From the NCBI GenBank assembly GCA_026390935.1, contig JAPLEZ010000071.1, positions 1 through 52,565 on the forward strand: a stretch of 52,565 bases of DNA, written 5' to 3'. This document shows, in pieces, positions 1 through 8,468 of this stretch (positions are counted from its first letter, which is position 1; every line of letters starts with the position of its first letter). The position numbers and the translations under genes are program-made. This DNA is from Bacteroidota bacterium (lineage in GTDB: Bacteria; Bacteroidota; Bacteroidia; Flavobacteriales_C; GCA-002722245). Under the pieces are notes generated by a model. That model had not been told where the DNA came from and did no database searches. It worked only from the letters and a program-made list of their open reading frames with translations.

Positions 1-523
1 ATTGAAATTCCTAAATTCACCATGGGCATAGTCGACCAAAACTCTATTTCGTTCAAATAATGATTGAGTTTGTTCCCACTGTCTTTTTCATAGGTAATAA
101 ACTCGGAACTCTCTTTGCGTAGTCTTCTGCGTACTCCGGCTTCAACAAAACAGTACTGCAAAAAATTATCTTTCCCGGCAAAAGGATAACACCTCAGGGC
201 AGTTGTAAAATCGGGAAAGAAGTTCCTTTAAGCAATTGCAACTGATACCTGTTTGGATCAACAGTGGATTGAATATCATTTTCAAATCTATGAACGCCAT
301 AACTCATTGTGTTGACCCAATAGAAAGACTTAAACAATCTGAGCTGAACTTGTAGATCAAAATAAGTTGATCTTGGTACTACGAGCATCCCTATTGGTGT
401 GAGAATTTCTGCTTTAACAAAAAAGCGCTTGGGCTTCATAGTATCTTGAGGCGCATAATATTGCTGAGCAAAAGAACTGACACTAATCAATACCAAAAGA
501 AAAAGAACTCTTACTTTTTTCAT
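1..523 (-). pseudogene. Outer-membrane beta-barrel-like protein, frameshifted, 3' end beyond the window
   Basis: The start at 523 begins MKKVRVLFLL and gives a clean signal peptide ending SSFAQ. An upstream in-frame ATG at 589 lies inside the terminator hairpin of the neighbouring gene and is unlikely. The frame stops at 194, but a one-base shift in the TTTCCC run (plus 213-218) restores a continuous reading frame to base 1, continuing as DFTTALRCYPFAGKDNFLQY and on through amphipathic strands. Adding one base would give TSFPDFTTAL. The composition (alternating strands, many aromatics, signal peptide) suggests a small outer-membrane barrel. The specific family is not recognised. The break may be a real mutation or a sequencing error in a homopolymer. 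Confidence 0.65.
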
Positions 524-541
524 ATCCAACGGTTTAGTTAT

Positions 542-583
542 AAAAAGAAAAAGTTCCAAAAATGGAACTTTTTCTTTTTTTTT
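542..583 (-). terminator. Rho-independent terminator of the cyclophilin gene
   Basis: An inverted repeat, AGAAAAAGTTCCA / TGGAACTTTTTCT, with a short A/T loop lies just after the cyclophilin stop codon and is flanked by A- and T-runs, so it could work in both directions. It rules out the long N-terminal extension of the next gene. Confidence 0.75.
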
Positions 584-596
584 AAGCAATTTATTT

Positions 597-1031
597 CTAC
601 TCTTCAGTAATCACAATTTTCTCAATCACATCACCTTGCTCGATCAAATCAATCACATCCAAACCTTCGTAAACTTTTCCGAAGCAAGTATGATTTCTAT
701 CTAAGTGAGCAGTATTTCTTCTGCTGTGGCAAATGAAAAACTGAGAACCTCCAGTGTTTCTTCCTGCGTGCGCCATTGACAAAACACCTCTGTCGTGAAA
801 CTGATTTCCGCCAGTCAATTCACATTTAATAGTATATCCCGGTCCACCTGCACCAGTTCCATTCGGACAACCGCCTTGAATTACGAAATCAGGGATTACG
901 CGGTGAAAAGTGATACCATCGTAAAATCCGCTTTTGGATAATTTCACGAAGTTAGCTACTGCCAATGGAGCATCTGCTTCGTAAAACCTTACTTTCATTA
1001 AACCTTTCTCTGTGTGAATTTCTGCAATCAT
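597..1031 (-). CDS. Peptidyl-prolyl cis-trans isomerase, cyclophilin type
   Basis: This 144-residue protein is a single cyclophilin domain that isomerises X-Pro peptide bonds during folding. Visible family motifs are [13 protein letters not shown] (residues 42-54, catalytic Arg in FHR), GSQFFI (95-100) and an HTCFGKV segment (114-120) matching the usual HTVFGKV. There is no signal peptide, so it is probably cytoplasmic. The length is that of a minimal bacterial cyclophilin. It ends in a strong terminator. The family assignment is secure; the in vivo client is unknown. Confidence 0.95.
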   Translation of the reverse strand: MIAEIHTEKGLMKVRFYEADAPLAVANFVKLSKSGFYDGITFHRVIPDFVIQGGCPNGTGAGGPGYTIKCELTGGNQFHDRGVLSMAHAGRNTGGSQFFICHSRRNTAHLDRNHTCFGKVYEGLDVIDLIEQGDVIEKIVITEE

Positions 1032-1048
1032 GATTTTTAATATTTAGT

Positions 1049-1900
1049 TTATAATCTTATTTCCATTTCTACAAGAGTGGATGCACCATTGTCGTTGTCG
1101 CAAATTGCTTTAAGTTCAATAACTCCCGCCTTCTTTCCTGTTACGCAAACACCTTCAATTTTTTCCAGATAAAATTTCTCTAGTTCCATCACCCGCACAC
1201 AATTCAAAACTTCATTTGAATTTTCACAAAGATGAATCAATCCGATAAAACTACCTAATATTTCGCCATCGTTTATCCAGTCGGTAGTTTTTTCAACCGA
1301 AGCGCAAAAAACCAAATGATCGTCTACCACACATGCACCGGAGAATCCCGCCATATAGCCCTCCAAAACTGGCAAATGATATTTAACAATTTCAATGTTT
1401 GAAAGCTCTTCCCCATTTTCCACGAAGGCATAAAACTCTTTAAGATTGAGAGTGAAAATACTGTTGTCGCCACGATTCATAAGCAACAAATTATTTTTAT
1501 AAATAGCTGCACCTTCAATGTTAAAATCTTCGGATTTTAATTGGGCTTCATACTTTAATTCTTCGTAAAATTCTTCCAGAGAAAAAGTGCTTACTGCTTC
1601 TGTTTGAAGATTTACTTTCACCAATACATTTCTCGGCGCAAGAGATCCCGATCCAAAAAGTAAAATTTCATCACCATCATTGGCCATGGCTTCAAAGTCG
1701 GGTTTAAGCGGTTTAGGAATTCTGCCTTCTTCCTCCCAATCGTAAATTTTTATTTTTTGGAGCACCTTGCCGTCCACATCTGTTTTGTATAAAAACGACG
1801 AGTCGTCACCGCAAATAAATAAATGACCATTGATGTATTCTATGGCCGATCCCGAAGGAATATCTTTTAAAACCGTACTTTTTTTAAGCTGAATCTCCAT
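1049..1900 (-). CDS. DUF6929-like protein (predicted beta-propeller)
   Basis: The start is taken at 1900 (MEIQLKKSTVLKDIP) because its ATG overlaps the upstream stop codon as TAATG, the usual sign of translational coupling. An earlier in-frame start at 1945 would lie inside the upstream gene. The ~283-residue protein has repeated strand-turn segments (LFICGDDSSFLYKTD, ILLFGSGSLAPRNVLVKV, LVFCASVEKTTDWIND) and a conserved-looking GxGS block, resembling Bacteroidota proteins annotated DUF6929. No signal peptide is seen. The biochemical role is unknown; its coupling to a dipeptidase suggests a shared physiological setting but no reaction can be assigned. Confidence 0.7.
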   Translation of the reverse strand: MEIQLKKSTVLKDIPSGSAIEYINGHLFICGDDSSFLYKTDVDGKVLQKIKIYDWEEEGRIPKPLKPDFEAMANDGDEILLFGSGSLAPRNVLVKVNLQTEAVSTFSLEEFYEELKYEAQLKSEDFNIEGAAIYKNNLLLMNRGDNSIFTLNLKEFYAFVENGEELSNIEIVKYHLPVLEGYMAGFSGACVVDDHLVFCASVEKTTDWINDGEILGSFIGLIHLCENSNEVLNCVRVMELEKFYLEKIEGVCVTGKKAGVIELKAICDNDNGASTLVEMEIRL

Positions 1901-3456
1901 TATTGAACAGGCACGTTTTTCAGCATATCCTGAAGAAAGGCCCAAAATTTCTGAACGGAAGCGATGTCAACTTTTTCATCTGGCGAATGTGGGTGCTTTA
2001 TGGTTGGACCGAAAGAAATCATATCCAATCCCGGATAAGCCTTGCCAATAATTCCGCACTCCAATCCCGCGTGAATAGCCATTACTTTGGGCTCTTCCTT
2101 AAATAAATTTTTATAGTTGTTTTTAGCCACCACTAAAATCGGCGAGCTCATATCGGGTTTCCATCCCGGATAACTTCCCTGAAATTTCACGGTGGCGCCC
2201 ATCAATTCAAAAGTAGATTGAATGCTTCTTGCTAGCTCATTTTTTCCAGCTTCGCCGTTGCTTCTTGCCAAACATTGAATAGAAATTTCACCTTTACCAA
2301 CATTGATTTTAGCGAGATTGTTTGAAGTTTCCACTAAACCTGGAATATCAATGCTCATTGCGAGAACGTTATTCGGACAAGCGTAAATCGCATGTAATAA
2401 ATCGCTTTGAGATTTTGAATTCATCACAGCAGCTGGAGCTTCCGAATCGTCGGCAATGATGCTTAATTTATCTTCCATTCTGAATTCCGATCGGATTTCC
2501 TTTTCAAAAACAGGAAGATAATTTTTAAACGCTTCTTCATTTTTTGCAGGAAGCACAACCATTACAAATGATTCACGAGGAATGGCATTGCGCAAACTTC
2601 CTCCTTCAATTGAGGCAATTTGCAATTGAAATTGTTCACTTGCATCGTACAATAAACGATTCATGATTTTATTGGCATTCCCTCTTCCTAAATGAATGTC
2701 AACACCAGAGTGACCGCCCTTCAAGCCCTTCAATGATAATTTAAAAGATTTACTCCCTGCCGGAAGAGCTTCTTCTTTATATTTTACACTAACGTTTATT
2801 TCTATTCCTCCAGCACAACCTACACACAATTCATTGTCTTCCTCTGAATCTAAATTCATTAAGACACTTCCTTTTAAAATACCTGGTTTCAATTGAAAAG
2901 CACCACTCATTCCGGTTTCTTCATCCACAGTGATCAACGCTTCCAAGGGTCCGTGAGCAATAGTATCACTTTGCATCACCGATAAAATGGCAGCAACACC
3001 AATACCGTTGTCGGCACCTAAAGTAGTTCCTTGCGCTTTCACCCAGCCACTATCAATTCTGGTACGAATGCCTTCTTTATCAAAATCAAAAGTAACATCG
3101 CTATTTTTTTGATGCACCATATCCATGTGCGCTTGAAGAATAACCGTTTTGCGGTTTTCCATTCCTTTGCTGGCCGGTTTTTTCAAGATGATATTCCCTA
3201 TAGAATCCTCTATGCATTCAATTTTATGTTTTTCGGCAAAGGCACGAAGAAATGCGCGCACCCTTTCTTCTTTTTTGGAAGGTCGGGGTATCGCGTTTAA
3301 ATCTTCAAAATTATTCCATAGTATGGTGGGCTCTAGTTTTCTTACTTCCTGCGACATTGTATTTTGTTTTTGTGAGTTGCTAAAATAATTCTTTTCAGTG
3401 GAATCTGAACAGGAAAGAATCAGCAGCGAAAAAGAAAAATACAAATAGTTTCTCAT
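1900..3456 (-). CDS. pepD: PepD-like aminoacyl-histidine dipeptidase (M20C), probable lipoprotein
   Basis: This is a dinuclear metal dipeptidase that cleaves Xaa-His and other dipeptides. From the start at 3456 (MRNYLYFSF) the metal-ligand motifs are AHMDMV (His about 110), LGADNGIG (Asp about 149) and the DEETG catalytic/metal Glu pair (about 179-180), followed by DSEE and GGHSG of the lid domain. The chosen start gives a lipobox-like LILSC with Cys16, implying an anchored, exported form. The internal Met at 3357 (MSQEVRKLEP) matches where cytosolic PepD proteins begin, so a cytoplasmic form is an alternative. It follows the nuclease gene after a 16-bp gap and overlaps the next gene by one base, so it lies in an operon. 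Confidence 0.88.
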   Translation of the reverse strand: MRNYLYFSFSLLILSCSDSTEKNYFSNSQKQNTMSQEVRKLEPTILWNNFEDLNAIPRPSKKEERVRAFLRAFAEKHKIECIEDSIGNIILKKPASKGMENRKTVILQAHMDMVHQKNSDVTFDFDKEGIRTRIDSGWVKAQGTTLGADNGIGVAAILSVMQSDTIAHGPLEALITVDEETGMSGAFQLKPGILKGSVLMNLDSEEDNELCVGCAGGIEINVSVKYKEEALPAGSKSFKLSLKGLKGGHSGVDIHLGRGNANKIMNRLLYDASEQFQLQIASIEGGSLRNAIPRESFVMVVLPAKNEEAFKNYLPVFEKEIRSEFRMEDKLSIIADDSEAPAAVMNSKSQSDLLHAIYACPNNVLAMSIDIPGLVETSNNLAKINVGKGEISIQCLARSNGEAGKNELARSIQSTFELMGATVKFQGSYPGWKPDMSSPILVVAKNNYKNLFKEEPKVMAIHAGLECGIIGKAYPGLDMISFGPTIKHPHSPDEKVDIASVQKFWAFLQDMLKNVPVQ

Positions 3457-3472
3457 TGCGCTAAGATAATTA

Positions 3473-4339
3473 TTATTCTCCTTCACATCCGTGCTGAGAG
3501 CAACATCCGTTCAGACATTTGGTTAAGGCTAAACAGCGTTTATCCATAACTGTTGTACCTATGCATTGAATCTCTTTTCTTCGCATTTTGTTTTTAAGGT
3601 AGTAGGAATTTGAACCGCCAGTCCAAAACGAGGTATTGACTTGCTTCTCCAAGTCCTGCTCCAAATATTCAGGCAATTGATAAAAGAAATCGATCCCAGT
3701 TAATCGCTCTATGGAATCCACCGACACGGGAGTTTTAAGGTAATCATACCGTACATCTATATTGGGCAAAACAAAACCTATCATTTGCATGTCGATGCCA
3801 TTGTGTACCAATAGGACTTTATAGAAATAATCGGGAACCGCTACTTTGTGTATCCCAACACTGTCGGAAGTTTTTTTGAAAGCTGGCCCCGAAACAACAT
3901 ATATAGTATCAAAAATCTGTGACCAGCCTCGCACCATATTTTCAAGGATGCGCCAGTTTTCCTGATCGAAGGTGGGCTGCATCGGACAAACATTGGCGTA
4001 ATAATATGAATCGTGCATTTCATTTACATCCGACCGGGAATCGCCCGATGGTTTTAAATGTCCGGGTGGATAAACCCTTTGATAAAAATCCTCACTATTT
4101 AATGCTCCCGCAGGTAATTTAGGATCGTTAAAAAATTGAACTTCAGGCTGTGTTTTCTTTAAGGCGTTGCTGCCTATTAATTTATAGGCCACCCATTTGG
4201 ATTGCTTGAATTCATGCGAATACTCAAAAGAATATCCACTGTGATAATCGAATGTCGACGACAAGGGCAATTCCCAATTTTGAGAATAAGCAGGCATTGC
4301 CGCTACCAAAAACGAAACAATTAATTGTAATTTTTTCAT
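3473..4339 (-). CDS. Secreted DNA/RNA non-specific endonuclease (NucA/EndoG family) with Cys/His-rich tail
   Basis: A signal peptide (MKKLQLIVSFLVAAMPAYSQ) precedes a beta-beta-alpha-metal nuclease domain. The catalytic His is in YPPGHLKPSGD (His94), a variant of the usual DRGH, and the metal-binding Asn is in YYANVCPMQPTFDQENWRILE (Asn116). The family hydrolyses DNA and RNA non-specifically, here in the periplasm or outside the cell. The last 30 residues form a compact cluster (C259, C269, C275, C279, C280, C285 and H283) of the pattern C-x2-TT-x5-RC-x5-C-x4-C-x2-H, which looks like a small metal-binding appendage. The gene diverges from recR. Family confident; the tail's role is inferred. 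Confidence 0.88.
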   Translation of the reverse strand: MKKLQLIVSFLVAAMPAYSQNWELPLSSTFDYHSGYSFEYSHEFKQSKWVAYKLIGSNALKKTQPEVQFFNDPKLPAGALNSEDFYQRVYPPGHLKPSGDSRSDVNEMHDSYYYANVCPMQPTFDQENWRILENMVRGWSQIFDTIYVVSGPAFKKTSDSVGIHKVAVPDYFYKVLLVHNGIDMQMIGFVLPNIDVRYDYLKTPVSVDSIERLTGIDFFYQLPEYLEQDLEKQVNTSFWTGGSNSYYLKNKMRRKEIQCIGTTVMDKRCLALTKCLNGCCSQHGCEGE

Positions 4340-4408
4340 ACCAGCATCTATTACGAAACTTCTGCCACTGAGTTATAAACACACCTGTTTTCATCAAAAA
4401 TAATACCT

Positions 4409-4416
4409 TAATTTCG
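4409..4416 (+). promoter_or_regulatory. Predicted -7 element of recR
   Basis: TAATTTCG matches the Bacteroidota -7 consensus TAnnTTTG at 7 of 8 positions. Only 5 nt separate it from the recR ATG, so the transcript would start at or next to the initiation codon. Confidence 0.45.
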
Positions 4417-4421
4417 CGCAA

Positions 4422-5042
4422 ATGGAATTTAATTTCCCTTCAAAAGTATTGTTCAGAGCAATTGAAAGTTTCAACAGCCTGCCCGGCGTTGGAAAGAAAA
4501 CTGCATTGCGCTATACTTTAAACCTCCTTAAAATGGAGCCTGATGAAATTATGCGCTTTGCCGATAATTTGAAAAGACTGGCCATTGACATTCGTTTTTG
4601 TGAACAATGCCATAATATTTCCGATCAAACGATTTGCGATATCTGCAGCAATTCATCGCGCAAGCAGGATGTTATTTGCGTAGTGCAGGATGTGCGCGAT
4701 GTTTTAGCCATTGAAAACACACAACAATATAACGGCTTGTATCACGTTTTGGGCGGGGTGATTTCACCGATTGACGGAATTGGCCCTTCAGACTTAAACA
4801 TTGAAAGTCTCGAAGAACGCGTAAAATCCAATGAAGTGAAAGAAATTATACTCGCTTTAAGTACCACTATGGAAGGAGATACTACTAATTTTTATCTTTA
4901 CAGAAAATTAGGCAACTTTCCGGTACAAATTTCGACTATTGCAAGAGGGATGGGATTTGGTGATGAAATTGAATATACTGATGAGCTGACTTTAGGACGA
5001 TCAATTGTAAACAGAGTGCCTTATAAGGGGGGCAACAAATAA
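4422..5042 (+). CDS. recR: Recombination mediator protein RecR
   Basis: RecR acts with RecO, and with RecF, to load RecA on single-stranded DNA gaps during repair. All three RecR parts are present in 206 residues: a helix-hairpin-helix (SLPGVGKKTALRY, about 19-31), a four-cysteine zinc finger (C60, C63, C72, C75) and a Toprim domain from about residue 83 with the VVQDVRDVLAIE signature. Length is normal. It is the first gene of a plus-strand set, followed after 10 bp by the glycosyltransferase gene. Confidence 0.97.
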   Translation: MEFNFPSKVLFRAIESFNSLPGVGKKTALRYTLNLLKMEPDEIMRFADNLKRLAIDIRFCEQCHNISDQTICDICSNSSRKQDVICVVQDVRDVLAIENTQQYNGLYHVLGGVISPIDGIGPSDLNIESLEERVKSNEVKEIILALSTTMEGDTTNFYLYRKLGNFPVQISTIARGMGFGDEIEYTDELTLGRSIVNRVPYKGGNK

Positions 5043-5052
5043 AAAAGAGAAT

Positions 5053-7026
5053 TTGAAACTAACTGTAGTTATAGTCAATTACAACGTCCAGCATTTCCTG
5101 GAGCAATGCCTCTATTCTGTTGAAAAGGCAATGAAAAAGACTTCGGGCGAAGTTTGGGTAGTCGACAATAACTCAGTGGACGGATCAGTCAACATGGTGA
5201 AAAACAAATTCCCATGGGTGAAATTAGTAGAAAGCAAAATTAATCTCGGATTTTCAAAAGGAAACAACTTAGCCATCAGTAAGGCCGGAGGTGATTATAT
5301 TCTCCTCCTCAATCCTGATACCTTAGTAGAAGAAGATACTTTTGAAAAGATAGTCCGCTTTATGGACGAGCATCCCGATGCTGGTGGATTGGGAGTAAAC
5401 ATGGTGGATGGTCAGGGTAAATTTCTTCCCGAATCAAAAAGAGGCTTACCCACACCGGCTGTAGCTTTTTATAAAATATTTGGCTTAGCGGCGCTCTTCC
5501 CAAAATCAAAAATATTTGGCAAATATCATCTTGGCTTTCTGGATCAAAACAAAACTCATGATGTTGAAATTTTGTCGGGAGCATGCATGTTGTTGAGAAA
5601 AAGTGTGATTGAAAAAATAGGCATGCTCGACGAGACTTTCTTTATGTATGGTGAAGACATTGATCTTTCTTATCGTATTATTAAAGCCGGCTATAAAAAC
5701 TATTACTTCGCCGACACCCGCATCATTCATTATAAAGGAGAAAGCACCAAGAAAAGCAGTGTGAATTACGTTTTTGTGTTTTATCGCGCCATGATCATTT
5801 TTGCGAAAAAACACTTCTCGCAAAAAAACGCTTCTATCTTTTCCTTTTTAATTAATCTGGCGATATACCTGCGAGCTACATTTGCTCTTTTAAGAAGACT
5901 AGTTTCTGAAATTTGGCTGCCACTTTTAGATGCAACGCTGATTTATGCTTCCATGTATGGCATAAAAAATTACTATGAACTCAATATAAAGCACGATGTT
6001 CGGTATTTCCCTAAAGAATTTATGATTTGGGAAATCCCAGCTTTCATAGGAATTTGGATTCTAGCTACCTTTCTTTCTAAAGGCTACCAATCGCAACCGC
6101 GACTAGCAAATCTCACAAAGGGTGTTTTGTTTGGAACGCTGGCCATTATGATTGTTTACGGATTGTTGCCCGAATCATTGCGCTTTTCAAGGATGATGAT
6201 TTTTGCAGGTTTTATTGTCACCATTTTAGTGATGCTCTTCAACCGTTTGCTCATTCACTTTATACAATACCAAAACTTTGATATCTCCTTTCAAAGAAAA
6301 AAACGCATTGTAATTGCTGGTAACAAAGACGAAGCCCGCCGGGTAGCTCGAATTCTAAATCTCTCGTACGTTAAGCCAATTTACACCGGTATTGTATCTC
6401 CAAATGATGAGACCAACTCGACAGATGAAGATTATATAGGTAACTTGTCGCAACTGGATGAAATTATTGAGGTGCATAAAATTGATGAAATTATATTTTG
6501 TGCGAAAGACATTTCTGCTCAAAAGATCATTGATTACATGACCGTCTCTTCTTCAAATAAAGTAGATTTTAAAATTGCACCACCAGAAAGCCTTTTTATT
6601 ATAGGAAGCAGCTCGGTCAATTCACCAGGCGAATTGTATGTCATCGACATCAACTCCATCAGCAAGTCGATCAATCTGAAAAACAAAAGAATTTTCGACA
6701 TCATCACCTCTTCTATTGTATTGCTGATTTCGCCGGTTTTGGTATTTCTGGTGGAAAAACCATTCGGATTATTGAAAAACGTGTTCAATGTGTTGAAAGG
6801 AAATATTTCTTGGGTGGGCTATTGTAAAATAAATGATACCTATCAAGATCTTCCAAATATTAAATCAGGGGTTTTAAATCCGGCCGACATCTTAAAAAGC
6901 ACTCCAACAAATTCCGATACCATCAAGAGACTCAACATGATGTACGCTAAAGACTACAACATTTTTAATGATCTTGATATCGTGATCAAAGGGATGAAAA
7001 AACTGGATCGACTTCCTTTACATTAA
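5053..7026 (+). CDS. Family 2 glycosyltransferase fused to a CoA-binding-like and degenerate sugar-transferase domain
   Basis: The only available start is TTG (5053): an in-frame TAA lies at 5008 and no ATG lies between. Residues 1 to about 235 are a GT2 enzyme (VVIVNYNV, WVVDNNSVDGS, NLGFSKGNN, LLLNPDT, GACMLLRKSVIEKIG, FFMYGEDIDLSYR) transferring a sugar in surface polysaccharide synthesis. Then come about four membrane segments (270-400), a Rossmann-like stretch (KKRIVIAGNKDEARRVARIL) as in WecA/PglC-type initiating transferases, and a C-terminal piece with NKRIFDIITSSIVLLISPVL and FNVLKGNISWVGY. The last part resembles a bacterial sugar transferase but lacks the KFRSM/DE catalytic core, so it is probably a non-catalytic membrane or regulatory module. 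Family assignments are confident; the substrate is unknown. Confidence 0.88.
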   Translation: MKLTVVIVNYNVQHFLEQCLYSVEKAMKKTSGEVWVVDNNSVDGSVNMVKNKFPWVKLVESKINLGFSKGNNLAISKAGGDYILLLNPDTLVEEDTFEKIVRFMDEHPDAGGLGVNMVDGQGKFLPESKRGLPTPAVAFYKIFGLAALFPKSKIFGKYHLGFLDQNKTHDVEILSGACMLLRKSVIEKIGMLDETFFMYGEDIDLSYRIIKAGYKNYYFADTRIIHYKGESTKKSSVNYVFVFYRAMIIFAKKHFSQKNASIFSFLINLAIYLRATFALLRRLVSEIWLPLLDATLIYASMYGIKNYYELNIKHDVRYFPKEFMIWEIPAFIGIWILATFLSKGYQSQPRLANLTKGVLFGTLAIMIVYGLLPESLRFSRMMIFAGFIVTILVMLFNRLLIHFIQYQNFDISFQRKKRIVIAGNKDEARRVARILNLSYVKPIYTGIVSPNDETNSTDEDYIGNLSQLDEIIEVHKIDEIIFCAKDISAQKIIDYMTVSSSNKVDFKIAPPESLFIIGSSSVNSPGELYVIDINSISKSINLKNKRIFDIITSSIVLLISPVLVFLVEKPFGLLKNVFNVLKGNISWVGYCKINDTYQDLPNIKSGVLNPADILKSTPTNSDTIKRLNMMYAKDYNIFNDLDIVIKGMKKLDRLPLH

Positions 7027-7050
7027 GCCATTATTAAAAAGGCTTTTTCT
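7025..7050 (+). terminator. Weak terminator after the glycosyltransferase gene
   Basis: AAGCC / GGCTT arms separated by an A-rich loop and followed by TTTTCTT overlap the stop codon region. The stem is short, so termination may be partial. Confidence 0.4.
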
Positions 7051-7065
7051 TCCGCATATATTTCT

Positions 7066-7073
7066 TACTTTTG
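7066..7073 (+). promoter_or_regulatory. Predicted -7 element of the E2 gene
   Basis: TACTTTTG is a perfect TAnnTTTG match, 23 nt upstream of the E2 start codon. No clear -33 box is seen. Confidence 0.55.
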
Positions 7074-7096
7074 AAACGCTTGTAAGCAAATAATAA

Positions 7097-8392
7097 ATGG
7101 GCGAAATAAAACTAATTCTTCCTAAAATGGGCGAAAGCGTAGCAGAAGCTACACTTACCTCATGGCTAAAAAACGAGGGCGACCGCATTGCTCTAGATGA
7201 AGCTGTGGCTGAAATTGCAACAGATAAAGTCGACTCTGAAATCCCTGCCACTCACGAAGGCATCCTCAAAAAACAATTGTTTAAAGTTGGTGAAATCGTT
7301 AAAGTAGGACAAGCTTTTGCCATCATTGAAATTGAAGGAAACGGTGATGAAGAAGCGGAAGCTCCAGAAGTGCAAAAAGCCGAGACAAAAAAAGCAAGCA
7401 CTCCTATTGCCACTAACGTTGAAAAGAAAAATGAAACTATTCACCTCTCAAAAGGCGATCGTTTTTATTCTCCATTAGTTCGAAGCATAGCTCAAAAAGA
7501 AGGGATTTCTAAAGAACAACTAGATAAAATTGAAGGTTCAGGAAAAGAAGGAAGAGTTACAAAAGATGACATTCTTGCCTTTCTTGAAAACAAAGAAACT
7601 TCAGTTCCTGCAACAGCGCCTGTTAAACAAAGCACTCCTGCTTCAGAACCTGCACCTAGCTATAAAGTAGTTTCATCCGGTGAAGATGAAATTATTGAAA
7701 TGGATAGAATGCGCAAGCTCATTGCCGAACATATGGTGAAGAGCAAGCAGATAGCACCTCACGTTACTTCTTTTGTGGAAGTTGACGTTACTTCAATGGT
7801 GCTATGGCGCGACAAAGTGAAAAATGAATTTGAAAAACGAGAAGGTTTTAAAATCACCTTCACTCCTATTTTTATTGAAGCTGTTGCAAAAGCCATAAAG
7901 GACTTCCCTATGGTGAATGTGCAGGTAGATGGAACCAACATCATTAAGAAGAGAGCTATTAATATTGGTATGGCAACAGCACTTCCAAGTGGCAACTTAA
8001 TAGTTCCAGTAATCAAAAATGCTGATCGATTGAACATCATAGGCTTAAGCGAGCAAGTAAGTGAATTAAGCAAACGCGCTCGTGAAAATAAACTGAAACC
8101 CGACGAAATTCAAGGAGGAACTTTCACCATCACCAATGTAGGAACCTTCGGAAACGTAATGGGAACGCCCATTATCAACCAACCTCAAGTAGCAATCCTA
8201 TCCACAGGCATCATCAAGAAAAAACCTGTGGTGATCGAAACACCAATGGGCGACAGCATTGCAATACGACACATGATGTTTTTATCGCTTTCCTACGACC
8301 ACCGTGTAGTTGATGGTATGCTAGGCGGAAGTTTTTTAAGAAAAATTGGAGATTATTTGGAAAACTTTGATATTAACAGGGTTATATGGTAA
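7097..8392 (+). CDS. Dihydrolipoamide acyltransferase, E2 of a 2-oxoacid dehydrogenase complex
   Basis: E2 transfers an acyl group from a lipoyl arm to CoA in 2-oxoacid dehydrogenase complexes. There is one N-terminal lipoyl domain with the lipoyl Lys in ATDKVDSEI (Lys44), an Ala/Pro/Glu/Lys-rich linker, a peripheral-subunit-binding domain (SPLVRSIAQKEGI to GRVTKDDILAFL, about 124-164), a second linker, and the catalytic domain from about 195 ending with the HxxxDG motif (His402, Asp406 in SYDHRVVDG). The DKVDSEI form is common in Bacteroidota branched-chain or broad-specificity E2s, but the sequence alone does not fix the substrate. E1 and E3 genes are not in the window. Confidence 0.93.
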   Translation: MGEIKLILPKMGESVAEATLTSWLKNEGDRIALDEAVAEIATDKVDSEIPATHEGILKKQLFKVGEIVKVGQAFAIIEIEGNGDEEAEAPEVQKAETKKASTPIATNVEKKNETIHLSKGDRFYSPLVRSIAQKEGISKEQLDKIEGSGKEGRVTKDDILAFLENKETSVPATAPVKQSTPASEPAPSYKVVSSGEDEIIEMDRMRKLIAEHMVKSKQIAPHVTSFVEVDVTSMVLWRDKVKNEFEKREGFKITFTPIFIEAVAKAIKDFPMVNVQVDGTNIIKKRAINIGMATALPSGNLIVPVIKNADRLNIIGLSEQVSELSKRARENKLKPDEIQGGTFTITNVGTFGNVMGTPIINQPQVAILSTGIIKKKPVVIETPMGDSIAIRHMMFLSLSYDHRVVDGMLGGSFLRKIGDYLENFDINRVIW

Positions 8393-8468
8393 ATTAGCAA
8401 CCTGAGATTTTTTTTCTCAACAAACACAAGGGCTTTATATAAAAAATATTTTTTTGCACAATAATTGA

